Below are positions 52,914 through 61,400 of a DNA stretch of 64,000 bases, piece by piece; position 1 is the first letter of the stretch; each line of letters starts with the position of its first letter. The notes beneath the pieces are model-generated. The model searched no databases. It had not been told where the DNA came from and was given only the letters and a program-made list of their open reading frames with translations. The stretch comes from Streptomyces sp. RPT161. Its GTDB lineage: Bacteria; Actinomycetota; Actinomycetes; Streptomycetales; Streptomycetaceae. The translations under genes and the position numbers were made by a program. The DNA is taken from assembly GCF_027533845.1 (NCBI RefSeq), contig NZ_JAPZVN010000002.1, positions 62,001 to 126,000 of the forward strand, in the 5' to 3' direction.

Positions 52914-54866
52914 ATGCCTGTCGAGTCGGTCTTCCCGCGCCTGGAAGCGCTTCTCCCACATGTCCAGAAGCCCATCCAGTACGTCGGCGGAGAGCTCAAC
53001 TCCACCGTCAAGGACTGGGACGCCTGTGATGTGCGCTGGTCACTGATGTACCCAGACGCGTATGAGGTGGGGCTGCCCAACCAGGGCGTCATGATCCTCT
53101 ACGAGGTGCTCAACGAGCGCGAGGGCGTGCTGGCCGAGCGCACCTACAGCGTCTGGCCGGACCTTGAGGCTCTGATGCGCGAGCACGGCGTTCCGCAGTT
53201 CACCGTGGACGCGCACCGCCCGGTGCGGGCCTTCGACGTGCTCGGGGTGTCCTTCTCCACCGAGCTGGGCTACACCAACCTGCTCACGGCGCTCGACCTG
53301 TCCGGCATCCCGCTGGAGGCCAAGGACCGCACCCTGGACGACCCGATCGTGCTCGCGGGCGGCCACGCGGCCTTCAACCCCGAGCCGATCGCCGACTTCA
53401 TCGACGCCGCCGTCATCGGCGACGGCGAGCAGGCCGTGCTGGAGATGACCGACGTCATCCGCGCCTGGAAGGCGGAGGGCCGCCCGGGCGGGCGCGATGA
53501 GCTGCTGCTGCGGCTGGCCAAGACCGGCGGGGTGTACGTACCGAAGTTCTACGACGTGGAGTACCTGCCGGACGGCCGGATCGCCCGTGTCGTGCCGAAT
53601 GCCTCCGGCGTGCCGTGGCGGGTCTCCAAGCACACTGTGATGGACCTCGACGAGTGGCCGTACCCCAAGCAGCCGCTGGTCCCGCTGGCCGAGACGGTGC
53701 ACGAGCGGATGTCGGTGGAGATCTTCCGCGGCTGCACCCGCGGCTGCCGGTTCTGCCAGGCCGGCATGATCACCCGTCCGGTGCGCGAGCGCAGCATCAC
53801 CGGCATCGGCGAGATGGTCGACAAGGGCCTGAAGGCCACCGGCTTCGAGGAGGTCGGCCTGCTGTCGCTGTCCTCCGCCGACCACAGCGAGATCGGCGAG
53901 GTGGCCAAGGGCCTCGCCGACCGGTACGAGGACGACAAGATCGGCCTGTCGCTGCCGTCCACCCGGGTGGACGCCTTCAACATCGACCTGGCCAACGAGC
54001 TGACCAGGAACGGCCGCCGGTCCGGTCTGACCTTCGCTCCCGAGGGCGGCTCGGAGCGGATCCGCAAGGTCATCAACAAGATGGTCTCCGAAGAGGACCT
54101 GATCCGTACCGTCGCCACCGCGTACGGCAACGGCTGGCGGCAGGTGAAGCTGTACTTCATGTGCGGCCTGCCGACCGAGACCGACGAGGACGTGCTGCAG
54201 ATCGCGGACATGGCGACCAAGGTGATCGCCAAGGGCCGTGAGGTGTCCAGGTCCAACGACATCCGCTGCACGGTGTCCATCGGCGGCTTCGTGCCCAAGC
54301 CGCACACCCCCTTCCAGTGGGCGCCCCAGCTGTCCGCCGAGGAGACCGACGCCCGGCTGGAGAAGCTGCGCGACAAGATCCGCGGCGACAAGAAGTACGG
54401 TCGCTCGATCGGCTTCCGCTACCACGACGGCAAGCCCGGCATCGTGGAGGGCCTGCTCTCCCGCGGCGACCGCCGGATCGGCGCGGTCATCCGCGCGGTG
54501 TACGAGGACGGCGGCCGGTTCGACGGCTGGCGCGAGTACTTCAGCTACGACCGCTGGATGGAGTGCGCCGAGAAGGCGCTGCCGGAGTACGGCGTGGACG
54601 TCGACTGGTACACCACCCGTGAGCGCGGCTACGAGGAGGTCCTGCCCTGGGACCACCTCGACTCCGGCCTGGACAAGGACTGGCTGTGGGAGGACTGGCA
54701 GGACGCCCTCGACGAGACCGAGGTCGAGGACTGCCGCTGGACCCCGTGCTTCGACTGCGGTGTGTGCCCGCAGATGGACACCCACATCCAGATCGGCCCC
54801 ACGGGCAGGAAGCTGCTGCCGCTGACCGTGAAGAACGGCGCGACCAGCGGTAACGCCGCTTTCTGA
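52914..54866 (+). CDS. B12-binding-like radical SAM protein (TIGR03960 family)
   Basis: A 650-residue radical S-adenosylmethionine protein. It has an N-terminal B12-binding-like domain (about 40-220), the radical SAM cluster motif CTRGCRFC with SLSSADHSEIGEVAKGLADR in the barrel, and a C-terminal segment with CFDCGVCPQ. Members of this family are normally found beside or fused to a TIGR03936 protein; here that partner begins 2.5 kb downstream at 57359. The reaction is unknown; tRNA or ribosome-linked modification is suspected for the family. ATG at 52914 with GAGAGACC ahead. The eCIS-type gene converges on it. Confidence 0.92.
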   Translation: MPVESVFPRLEALLPHVQKPIQYVGGELNSTVKDWDACDVRWSLMYPDAYEVGLPNQGVMILYEVLNEREGVLAERTYSVWPDLEALMREHGVPQFTVDAHRPVRAFDVLGVSFSTELGYTNLLTALDLSGIPLEAKDRTLDDPIVLAGGHAAFNPEPIADFIDAAVIGDGEQAVLEMTDVIRAWKAEGRPGGRDELLLRLAKTGGVYVPKFYDVEYLPDGRIARVVPNASGVPWRVSKHTVMDLDEWPYPKQPLVPLAETVHERMSVEIFRGCTRGCRFCQAGMITRPVRERSITGIGEMVDKGLKATGFEEVGLLSLSSADHSEIGEVAKGLADRYEDDKIGLSLPSTRVDAFNIDLANELTRNGRRSGLTFAPEGGSERIRKVINKMVSEEDLIRTVATAYGNGWRQVKLYFMCGLPTETDEDVLQIADMATKVIAKGREVSRSNDIRCTVSIGGFVPKPHTPFQWAPQLSAEETDARLEKLRDKIRGDKKYGRSIGFRYHDGKPGIVEGLLSRGDRRIGAVIRAVYEDGGRFDGWREYFSYDRWMECAEKALPEYGVDVDWYTTRERGYEEVLPWDHLDSGLDKDWLWEDWQDALDETEVEDCRWTPCFDCGVCPQMDTHIQIGPTGRKLLPLTVKNGATSGNAAF

Positions 54867-54872
54867 ACGGGG

Positions 54873-54890
54873 CTGTGAAACGCGTCACAG
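54873..54890. promoter_or_regulatory. Crp-like palindrome between convergent genes
   Basis: CTGTGA-AACGCG-TCACAG is a perfect 6-6-6 palindrome fitting both the TGTGA-N6-TCACA Crp site and the streptomycete GTG-N6-GNCAC Crp pattern. It lies 6 nt past the radical-SAM stop, within the 243-bp gap to the eCIS-type gene, and no start codon is nearby. It may equally be a short hairpin. Confidence 0.4.
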
Positions 54891-55109
54891 AAGCGGTCGG
54901 GGAGCGTATCGGAGGATGAGGCGGCCCTGACCGCCGTCCTGGCGGACCCGGGGGGTGCGGCGCGCACGGGAGTCGAAGCGCGTGGCGGCCCCCGGGACGC
55001 CTCTGCAGGCCCCTCGGGCGTGCCCTGGCCTCCGCAGTGAGGTCGAGTGGGGTTGAGGGGTGGCGGATCGGGGCCGCCGGACTCGGTCACGGCACGGCGG
55101 CGCCGTGTG

Positions 55110-56297
55110 TCACTTGGTGTTCCGCACGTACCAGTCCTCGCCGTACAGCCACTTCCCCTGCGTGTCGTACACCTGGACGTTGCATTCGAGGTGCGAGGGA
55201 ATGGAGTACCGGAAGTGCTTGTCGATGTCGGCAGCCACCGATCCGGTCGCTCCCAGCTCTGCCCCCGTCACCCCGTCGAAGTGGGCCACCACCTCGTACT
55301 CCACCACGTTGCCGTTCTTGATCTCCTTCTTCACGTTCGCTTCTGTGTAGTGCAGGTGGTTGGAGTTCCCGGTCTTGGTGAGCGGTGTCAGGTTCGTCAA
55401 GGTGTTTCCGGGGCCGCCCAGGTTGTCGTTCAGCAGGTGCCCCTGCACCATGTTCCGCGCGAACCAGGCTCCGGTGGCACCGCTGTTCGACGCCGGCCAC
55501 CACGTGGGCTTGACACGCGGTGAGCTGCCCTTTCCCAGGGAGCCGGGATGCAGCTCGGCCTTCATGTAGGTGCCCACTCCGTTGGCCGTGTTGCCGTACT
55601 GCACCTGGTGACGGCCCCCGTACACGCGCTGAATCGCCCTGGAAACCGTTGGGACGAGTTCGCCGGCGGCGGCCACACCGGCCTCCTGGCTCTCGGTGGG
55701 AACCGGGCCGCCCATCACCCGGTGCGCATTGGCTTCGGCCTCACGCTCGAAGCGGTCGGACGGATCGCTCACCCGCAGTCCGTTGCCGTTGTCCGCTCCG
55801 GCGACCTGGCCCTGCCGCTGCTGGATGACGTGCGTCAGCTCGTGGGCGAGGGTGTGCTTGTCTCCACCGCCCTGCCCGATGACCACATGGCTGCCCGAGG
55901 TGTAGGCGCGGGCGCCCAGCTCCGCCGCGGACCGCTGTGCGGCGGTGTCCGCATGGATGCGGACGTTGGAGAAGTCGGCGCCGAGCCGTGCTTCCATCTC
56001 GGCACGGACCGCGGGTTCCAGCGGTTTCCCCGGGCTGCGCAGGACGGCATGGACAGCGGAGCGCTGCACCGCGAGCTGTCCCGTTCCGCCACCGCGGTCG
56101 GCACTGTGTCCGTGTCCGTCCTGGGCCCACGCGTGTCCGCTTCGCCGGAGCATCTGAACGACCGCGGCGTTCCCCGCGGCACCCTGCAGCCCGAGCAAGC
56201 CTCGGGCGGAGGTGCGCGCGGGAGCGTCTGGGCGGCGCATGGAAGCGGCCCCGCGTTCCGCTGCGTGGCCGGTTTCCCTGTCCATGGCGGAAGCCAA
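55110..56297 (-). CDS. eCIS-core (DUF4157) protein with C-terminal nuclease-like domain
   Basis: A 395-residue protein. Near residue 34 it has the LLGLQGAAGNAAVVQML motif common in proteins associated with extracellular contractile injection systems. Residues about 79-200 are a DUF4157 eCIS-core metallopeptidase-like domain with HELTH at 152-156 and DRFEREAEANAHRVM. Residues about 225-395 resemble a DNA/RNA non-specific endonuclease (His-Me finger): MVQGHLLNDNLGGPGN, then NLTPLTKTGNSNH. This looks like a toxin effector loaded into a contractile injection particle. No structural eCIS genes or clear immunity gene are near. The start is TTG at 56297, chosen for GAGGAGGAGAAC directly ahead; an ATG at 56285 is the alternative. 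Confidence 0.75.
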   Translation of the reverse strand: MASAMDRETGHAAERGAASMRRPDAPARTSARGLLGLQGAAGNAAVVQMLRRSGHAWAQDGHGHSADRGGGTGQLAVQRSAVHAVLRSPGKPLEPAVRAEMEARLGADFSNVRIHADTAAQRSAAELGARAYTSGSHVVIGQGGGDKHTLAHELTHVIQQRQGQVAGADNGNGLRVSDPSDRFEREAEANAHRVMGGPVPTESQEAGVAAAGELVPTVSRAIQRVYGGRHQVQYGNTANGVGTYMKAELHPGSLGKGSSPRVKPTWWPASNSGATGAWFARNMVQGHLLNDNLGGPGNTLTNLTPLTKTGNSNHLHYTEANVKKEIKNGNVVEYEVVAHFDGVTGAELGATGSVAADIDKHFRYSIPSHLECNVQVYDTQGKWLYGEDWYVRNTK

Positions 56298-56616
56298 GTT
56301 CTCCTCCTCAAGGAAGTGGATCTGTCCGTCCTACCCGGGCCGTCCGCTGCGAGTACAGGTGCGCCGGGGCACCTTCGGGCGACGAAGGGGCACACTTCGG
56401 CGGTTCGCCACCAAGGCGCCCGCGTCTGGTCGTGGGGAAGAGGGACGCGCGGCCGTGGAGCGTCTCGGACCGACTGTCGTCGTTGGCCGAGCCGTTTCCA
56501 CGAAGGCATCCAGCGCCGGTGCGGTGGGGCCTTTTGTGCTTGTCCGATCAGCGGAAATGATTCTGCACTGTGACGGGATCGATACCCTGGGTGTCGAGAG
56601 GGAGGTGGTGGTGCGG
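56298..56616. other. Divergent intergenic region, eCIS effector / VapB
   Basis: This 319-bp gap separates the starts of two divergent accessory genes. It contains the strong Shine-Dalgarno sequence of the effector gene at its left end and AGGGAGG of the antitoxin gene at 56599-56605. Base composition is less extreme than in core genes. I see no convincing -35/-10 pair or operator palindrome. Confidence 0.4.
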
Positions 56617-56844
56617 GTGGCCAAGACCGTGATCGACATCGACGAAGAGGCATTGGCTCTCGCGGCCCGGGCGCTCGGCACGAAGACCAAGAAGGACACG
56701 GTCAACGCGGCGCTCCATGAGGTGGCGGCGCGGGTCCGGCGCGAAGAGGCGCTGCGGGACCTGGTCGAGATGGCGGAGGACGGCGTGTTCGACAAGGCCC
56801 TGGGGGAGGTGCGGTGCTCGCAGACGGAGCCGATCGCTTCCTGA
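56617..56844 (+). CDS. VapB-like antitoxin
   Basis: A 75-residue ribbon-helix-helix protein: AKTVIDIDEEALALAARALG, then TKTKKDTVNAALHEVAARVR, which is the VapB/type II antitoxin pattern of actinobacteria. It should bind its toxin and the operon promoter. The start is ambiguous: GTG at 56617 gives the family-like beginning, while GTG at 56611 sits 5 nt from AGGGAGG. Its last 31 nt overlap the toxin gene. Confidence 0.78.
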   Translation: MAKTVIDIDEEALALAARALGTKTKKDTVNAALHEVAARVRREEALRDLVEMAEDGVFDKALGEVRCSQTEPIAS

Positions 56845-57245
56845 TCGACGCGTCGGCGGCTGCCCGGATCCACCGGGCGGCGGCACTGGAGAAGTGGGCG
56901 CCGGTGCTCAGGCAGGGCCGCGTCGGCATGTGCGAGGCGACGCGGGTCCAGCTGCTGCGTTCGGCCCGCTCAGCGGACGAGTACGACCGGCTCGCCGACG
57001 GGTTCGCGTCGTTGTACGGCCGGTACGGGGTGACGGAGGAGGCGTGGACGCGCGCCAGGGCGCTGCAGCGGAACCTGGTTCGGGCGGGCTGCCACCGCTC
57101 CGCTGGGGTGGCCGGGCTGCTGGTCGCGGTCACCGCGCTCGACCACCGCCTCACGCTGCTGCACTACGACCGGGGCTTCGAGACCATCGCCCAGCACACC
57201 GAGCTGAAGACCCGCTGGCTCGCCGAGCCCGGGTCCCTGGGCTGA
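56814..57245 (+). CDS. VapC-like PIN-domain toxin with altered active site
   Basis: A 143-residue PIN-domain protein, normally a ribonuclease that cleaves tRNA or rRNA. Acidic positions seen: Asp12 (FLIDASA), Glu41 (MCEATRVQ) and Asp119 (LLHYDRGFETIA). The third conserved acid, in the usual H-R-S-A-G-x-x-D-L stretch, is Gly101 (CHRSAGVAGLLVAV), so Mg binding and catalysis may be impaired. GTG at 56814 with GGGGGAGG ahead. It overlaps the antitoxin gene by 31 nt, a usual sign of coupling. It forms an accessory insertion together with the eCIS-type gene. Confidence 0.78.
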   Translation: MLADGADRFLIDASAAARIHRAAALEKWAPVLRQGRVGMCEATRVQLLRSARSADEYDRLADGFASLYGRYGVTEEAWTRARALQRNLVRAGCHRSAGVAGLLVAVTALDHRLTLLHYDRGFETIAQHTELKTRWLAEPGSLG

Positions 57246-57358
57246 GTCCCGCCCGGCCACCCCGGCCGCGTAACCTTGGGAGAGGTATGACCGCTCTCAT
57301 GAAGGAATGAACGACACTGGGCAAGCGACAGCCCGAAGGCCCTCCGCCCGCACCCGCG

Positions 57359-58183
57359 GTGCAGCGCATCCGACTGCGCTACACCAAGCGGGGCCGCCTT
57401 CGGTTCACCAGCCACCGCGACTTCCAGCGCGCGTTCGAGCGGGCGCTGCGCCGCGCCGAGGTGCCCATGGCGTACTCGGCGGGGTTCACCCCGCACCCCA
57501 AGGTCAGCTACGCCAACGCCGCACCCACCGGTGTGGCCAGCGAAGCCGAGTACCTGGAGATCGCTCTCACCGCACCGCGTGACCCGGAGAAGCTGCGGGT
57601 GCTGCTCGACGAGTCGCTGCCGCCCGGCCTTGATGTGATCGACGCGGTGGAGGCGCACACCTCCGGCCTCGCCGACCGGCTGGAGGCCTCGGTGTGGCAG
57701 CTGCGGCTGGAGGGCGTCGAGCCCTCCGAGGCGCAGCGCGCGGTGGACGCGTTCCTCGCCGCGGAGGCGGTCGAGGTCCGGCGTACCACGAAGAACGGTG
57801 TGCGGACCTTCGACGCGCGCGCCGCGGTGACCGAGCTGACGGTGGTACCGCCGGACGCGTCGCCGCAGGACACGGCGGACGCGCTGACATCCGTAGAACA
57901 GAGTGCCGATAGGCCGGGACGTGGTAGCTGTGCGATACTGCGGCTGGTTGTTCGGCATCTGACACCTGCCGTACGACCCGACGACGTCCTGTCCGGCCTC
58001 CGTTCGACGGCCGACCTCGCGCCGCCGGTCCCCGCAGCGGTGACCAGGCTGGCGCAGGGGCCGCTTGACGAGAAGACCGGCACGGTGACCGATCCGTTCG
58101 CGCCAGACCGCGACGCCGCCTCGGCCGTACTCAACACGGCCGCCGGGCAGTCCGTTGCGACAGTGCCGGGCGGTCCCGCGTAG
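57359..58183 (+). CDS. TIGR03936-family radical-SAM-associated protein
   Basis: A 274-residue protein (DUF2344/TIGR03936). IRLRYTKRGRLRFTSHRDF and a later VPMAYSAGFTPHPKVSYAN are diagnostic. It is the usual partner of the radical SAM protein at 52914 and likely acts with it. The annotated start is the GTG at 57359. However, in-frame codons upstream to CTG 57317 read LGKRQPEGPPPAPAV, and GAAGGA lies 10 nt before that CTG, so the protein may be 14 residues longer. A -10-like TAACCT lies at 57271. rne follows after a 255-bp gap. Confidence 0.88.
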   Translation: MQRIRLRYTKRGRLRFTSHRDFQRAFERALRRAEVPMAYSAGFTPHPKVSYANAAPTGVASEAEYLEIALTAPRDPEKLRVLLDESLPPGLDVIDAVEAHTSGLADRLEASVWQLRLEGVEPSEAQRAVDAFLAAEAVEVRRTTKNGVRTFDARAAVTELTVVPPDASPQDTADALTSVEQSADRPGRGSCAILRLVVRHLTPAVRPDDVLSGLRSTADLAPPVPAAVTRLAQGPLDEKTGTVTDPFAPDRDAASAVLNTAAGQSVATVPGGPA

Positions 58184-58438
58184 GACCGTCGTTGACGCAT
58201 CGCCGATGCGCCAGGGAGTCGCCTCGCCGCCCGTCACCGGGCGGGCAGGGGCCGTTCTTAGCGTCCGGTGACGCGCTGACCAGGAGACTTTCGCCGGTCT
58301 CGGCCATCAGGACGGGCCCGGCGAGTGAGACAACAGCTCCCGTGTGGCGCCCGTGCCCCGGGCCGCGCAGCCGTGAAACAGCGGCCGCGGCCGGAACCAG
58401 AGCGCGGCGCCCGGGAGCGTGACGGGAGAAACGCCCGC

Positions 58439-61400
58439 ATGCTCGATACCCCCGAGCCCGGCAACGCGGCGCCCGAGGCGCCGAACGGCAGTGATTCCGG
58501 CGTGAGCGCCGAATCCCAGACCCCGGCGGCGCCCCGCCGCCGGCGTAGGGCCGCTTCGCGCCCGGCCGGTCCGCCGGCTGCCGCGTCCGCCGAGGACACC
58601 CAGACCATTTCCGAGAAGCCCGCCGCCCCGGAGGCGCCAGCCGCCACCGAGTCGGCAGAGGCCCCACCGGCGCGTACGACCACCACCCGGCGCCGCGCCA
58701 CCCGTAAGGCCACCGCGCCCGCGGGCCCGCCGAAGGCCGCCGAGGAAGCTCCCGAGGCGCCCGCCGCCGAGGCCGAGGAGGCGCCCGCCCGCACCCCGCG
58801 GCGTCGCGCCACCCGTAAGGCCGCCGCCCCGGAGGCGCCCGCCGCCACCGAGGAAGCCGCGGCCGAGGAGGCCCCGCAGCGCGCCCGCCGCACCCGCAAG
58901 CGCGCCGCCGCGGAGCCCGGCGACGACTCCCGTCGGCTGAAGCCCGGCTCCCTCGCCCCCAAGGAGGAGGCCGAGCCGGAGCCGGCGCCCATCGAGGCCG
59001 CCGCGGAGCCCGACGTGGCCCCGCAGCGCACCCGCCGTCGCACCCGTAAGGCCACCGCGGAGGCCGGTCCGCCCTCGTTCGCCGCCGCGGACAGCGACAC
59101 GACCGAGCCGGTGGCGTCCATGGCGCCCGAGGAGGACGTGTCCGAGGAGCCGGTACGCGGCCGTCGCCGCGCCGTCCGGCCGCCCACGGCCGTCTTCCAG
59201 CCGCCGGTCTTCACCGCGGCCGAGGCCGCCAGTGCGGCCGCCGAGGACGAGGAGGAGGGCGGTTCGCGCCGTCGCCGCCGTCGCCGGGTCGCCGCCGAGG
59301 AGGCGCCGGTGACCGCTCCCGCCGAGGAGCCGACCGCCGCTGAGGAGGCCGCCGAGGAGGCGGAGCCGGAGGCCGAGCACGAGGACGAGACCGGCGAGCG
59401 CCCGTCCCGTCGCCGCCGCCGTGGCGGCCGTCGCCGCCGTCGTGGCGACGCGGCCGAGGCCGAGGCGGACGGCGAGGAGGAGGCCGAGACCGAGGCCGCC
59501 CAGCCGCAGGCCGAGCAGGAGCCGGAGGAGGCCGAGGACGAGGAGGCCGAGTACGGCAGCAGCACCAGCCGTCGCCGCCGCCGTCGGCGCCGCCGCAGCG
59601 GTGAGGCGGCCGGTGAGGCGGAGGCCCCGGCCGACGAGGACGGTGTGCGTACCGTCGTCAAGATCCGCGAGCCGCGCAAGAAGAAGGAGGAGCCGTCCGA
59701 CGAGGTCCAGTCCATCAAGGGCTCGACCCGTCTGGAGGCGAAGAAGCAGCGCCGTCGCGAGGGCCGTGAGCAGGGCCGTCGCCGGGTGCCGATCATCACC
59801 GAGGCCGAGTTCCTGGCCCGCCGCGAGGCGGTCGAGCGGGTGATGGTGGTCCGTGAGAGCGGCGAGCGCACCCAGATCGGCGTCCTTGAGGACGGCGTGC
59901 TGGTCGAGCACTTCGTCAACAAGGAGCAGGCCACCTCCTACGTCGGCAACGTCTACCTGGGCAAGGTCCAGAACGTGCTGCCGTCGATGGAGGCCGCGTT
60001 CGTCGACATCGGCAAGGGCCGCAACGCCGTGCTGTACGCGGGCGAGGTCAACTTCGAGGCGCTGGGCCTGGCGGGCGGTCCGCGCCGCATCGAGTCCGCG
60101 CTGAAGTCCGGCCAGTCCGTGCTGGTCCAGGTCACCAAGGACCCGATCGGCCACAAGGGCGCCCGGCTGACCAGCCAGGTCTCGCTGCCCGGCCGCTACC
60201 TGGTCTACGTGCCCGAGGGCTCGATGACCGGCATCAGCCGCAAGCTCCCGGACACCGAGCGGGCGCGGCTGAAGCAGATCCTCAAGAAGATCGTCCCCGA
60301 GGACGCGGGCGTCATCGTGCGCACCGCCGCCGAGGGCGCGAGCGAGGAGGAACTGCGCCGCGACGTCGAGCGGCTGCAGGCGCAGTGGGAGGAGATCCAG
60401 AAGAAGGCGAAGAACGGCAACGCCCCGACGCTGCTGTACGGCGAGCCGGACATGACCGTCCGGGTCGTGCGCGACATCTTCAACGAGGACTTCTCCAAGG
60501 TCATCATCAGCGGCGACAACGCATGGGAGACCATCCACGGATATGTCTCGCACGTCGCGCCCGACCTGGTGGACCGGCTGCAGAAGTGGACCTCCGAGGT
60601 CGACGCCTTCGCCACCTACCGGATCGACGAGCAGCTGCTGAAGGCGCTGGACCGCAAGGTCTGGCTGCCGTCCGGTGGTTCGCTGGTGATCGACCGGACG
60701 GAGGCGATGGTCGTCATCGACGTCAACACCGGCAAGTTCACCGGCCAGGGCGGCAACCTGGAGGAGACGGTCACCAGGAACAACCTGGAGGCGGCCGAGG
60801 AGATCGTGCGCCAGCTGCGGCTGCGCGACCTCGGCGGCATCATCGTGATCGACTTCATCGACATGGTGCTGGAGTCCAACCGCGACCTGGTCATGCGGCG
60901 GCTGCTGGAGTGCCTGGGGCGGGACCGCACCAAGCACCAGGTCGCCGAGGTCACCTCGCTGGGACTGATCCAGATGACCCGCAAGCGGGTGGGCCAGGGT
61001 CTGCTGGAGTCCTTCTCCGAGACCTGTGTGCACTGCAACGGCCGCGGTGTCATCGTCCACATGGAGCAGGCCACCACGCCCGGTGGCGGCGGCAAGCGCA
61101 AGAAGAAGGGCCGTGCGGCAGCGCAGCCCGAGGCGGTGGAGGCGGCCACGGTGGCCGAAGCCGCGGAGGCGCTGGAGGCCGCTGAGGTGGTCGAACCCGT
61201 CGAGGTCACCGAGCGCGAGCTGGTGCCCGCCATCGGCGGCGACGAGGAGTGGTTCGGCAGCCCGGCCGAGGCGGAGGCCGCGGCGAAGGCCGCCGCTCCG
61301 CGCGGCCGCCGGCGGGCGACCAGGGCCGCGAGCGCTCCGGCGGGCGCGCCGAAGCAGGCCGAGGCGGAGGTCGTCGTACCGGCGGCCCCGGTCGCGGCTG

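Noticed and set aside
58307-61060. A 917-codon minus-strand frame across rne
   Set aside because: It mirrors the Arg/Ala/Glu repeats of rne and shows Leu/Gly/Arg low complexity. rne itself is certain.
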